The notes under the pieces: generated by a model | The model's input: only the letters and a program-made list of their open reading frames with translations | What the model was told of the DNA's origin: nothing | Database searches by the model: none | In this document: positions 63,398 to 64,000 of the stretch, one piece after another | Layout of the letters: each line of letters begins with the position of its first letter | Position numbering within the stretch: position 1 is the first letter of the stretch | Position numbers and translations under genes: made by a program | Assembly: GCF_000720425.1 (NCBI RefSeq) | Contig: NZ_JOAJ01000006.1 | Span: 124,001-188,000 of the forward strand | DNA length: 64,000 nucleotides | Direction of reading: 5' to 3' | DNA from: Nocardia rhamnosiphila NBRC 108938 | Lineage (GTDB): Bacteria; Actinomycetota; Actinomycetes; Mycobacteriales; Mycobacteriaceae

Positions 63398-63451
63398 ACC
63401 CACGAGCCGGCCGCCCGCATGATCCGGGGCCGCCGGTTCGTGGGGCTTCTC

Positions 63452-63889
63452 TCAGCGAGGCGGCGGCGCTTCGGCGGCTTCCCGGGCGAGCCGGTCCTCG
63501 TGGATGCGGACCAGTTCACGAAAACCGATCCGGTCCCAGCCGGGCTTCGGTTGAATACTCCATTCGTCCTGCGCGGTCCGCTGACCTGCCGCCTCGGGCG
63601 GGCCGCCGAAGGGCGGACCCGACAGCGGATACGGATGCTCGCATTCGAGGCTGTCGTCGGAATACCTGACCTTCATCAGTTCACTGCAGATCTCGGTGAA
63701 GGACAGGGTCGGCCAGCCGTACCACAGCGCCAGCGCCGGCACCGTGAACGCGCCCTCGATGACCAGCGCGAACAGGCAGACGAAAATTCCGCGCCGCAAC
63801 CAGCGGTGCATCCGCGCGTACGGCGCGGTGGTGCCCAGCGGCAGTTCGTCGTTCTCCGGATCGCCTGCGGGGGAGGGCTTCTTGTTCAT
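63452..63889 (-). CDS. single-pass membrane protein of unknown function
   Basis: A 145-residue protein with one transmembrane helix (about 34-56, [24 protein letters not shown]) and a soluble C-terminal region with two Cys (EICSELMK and LECEHP) and Pro/Gly. I do not recognise it. It lies 39 bases downstream of the partial gene at the window edge, same strand, so probably an operon. Confidence 0.75.
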   Translation of the reverse strand: MNKKPSPAGDPENDELPLGTTAPYARMHRWLRRGIFVCLFALVIEGAFTVPALALWYGWPTLSFTEICSELMKVRYSDDSLECEHPYPLSGPPFGGPPEAAGQRTAQDEWSIQPKPGWDRIGFRELVRIHEDRLAREAAEAPPPR

Positions 63890-63928
63890 GCGGGGTCCTT
63901 CGGAAGAGGGATGCGACTGCCGCCATGG

Positions 63929-64000
63929 TCAATCGGAGAAGATCTCGCGGTTGACGGTGTGCAGATAGGGGATCGCCAGGAACGGCGTGATGTAGAAGAT
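63929..64000 (-). CDS. C-terminal end of a gene cut by the window edge
   Basis: A minus-strand frame open at the edge ends with a stop at 63929-63931. The last 23 residues read IFYITPFLAIPYLHTVNREI and then FSD. The hydrophobic stretch suggests the end of a membrane protein, possibly the upstream partner of the membrane protein at 63452. Identity cannot be given. Confidence 0.55.
   Translation of the reverse strand: MFYITPFLAIPYLHTVNREIFSD

Noticed and set aside
1..64000. Insertion sequences, CRISPR arrays, rRNA, riboswitches
   Set aside because: No transposase motifs, regularly spaced repeats or known RNA motifs were recognised beyond the single tRNA.

Overview
The window is high-G+C actinobacterial chromosome, most like Nocardia or a close mycolic-acid relative. 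The reasons are frequent GTG/TTG starts, 4-base stop/start overlaps, and a core gene order that matches mycobacteria as I remember it: recO-uppS-small hypothetical, smtB-zur divergent from glyS, dgt-dnaG, a small membrane gene and tRNA-Asn. A conservon, a cutinase-family esterase and many P450 and TetR genes also fit.

Layout. 0.36-5.85 kb: six translationally coupled genes forming a complete conservon (sensor-like ATPase, roadblock protein, DUF742 protein, small GTPase) plus two cytochromes P450, the first without the EXXR arginine. 5.9-22.6 kb: housekeeping backbone (LysR/cupin pair, recO, uppS, a TetR/membrane pair, zur-smtB, glyS, a beta-lactamase-fold hydrolase, cutinase, YdcF protein, dgt, dnaG), with one orphan unknown gene and a decayed MarR gene. 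22.77 kb: tRNA-Asn with a strong terminator.

23.1-40.3 kb: an accessory block beginning right after the tRNA, visibly lower in G+C. Its centre is a ten-gene minus-strand operon (36.7 to 28.0 kb) for dioxygenation and meta-cleavage of an aromatic compound: hydrolase, two-subunit LigAB/CarB-type extradiol dioxygenase, Rieske ferredoxin, dioxygenase alpha and beta subunits, cis-dihydrodiol dehydrogenase, ferredoxin reductase, nitronate-monooxygenase-like flavoprotein and CoA ligase. IclR, XRE-cupin and TetR regulators and an MHS-family importer accompany it. The hydrolase leader carries a (GATT)6 repeat. No integrase is visible.

40.5-48.4 kb: dhaK-dhaL without dhaM; a Cys-rich two-repeat protein with a small partner, divergent from an HTH regulator; a MarR/transporter/amidohydrolase operon divergent from a tautomerase; and small secreted or unknown genes. 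48.4-51.2 kb: two tandem near-duplicate P450 genes, both without the EXXR arginine. 51.4-64 kb: TetR/cupin, methyltransferase, msrA, a PAP2-lipid kinase fusion, a VOC protein with a 14-TM exporter, glutamate decarboxylase, a His-rich secreted protein, an OYE-type oxidoreductase with an autoregulatory TetR, a 3-hydroxyacyl-CoA dehydrogenase, and a small membrane protein with a partial gene at the right edge.

No insertion sequence, CRISPR array, rRNA or riboswitch was recognised.
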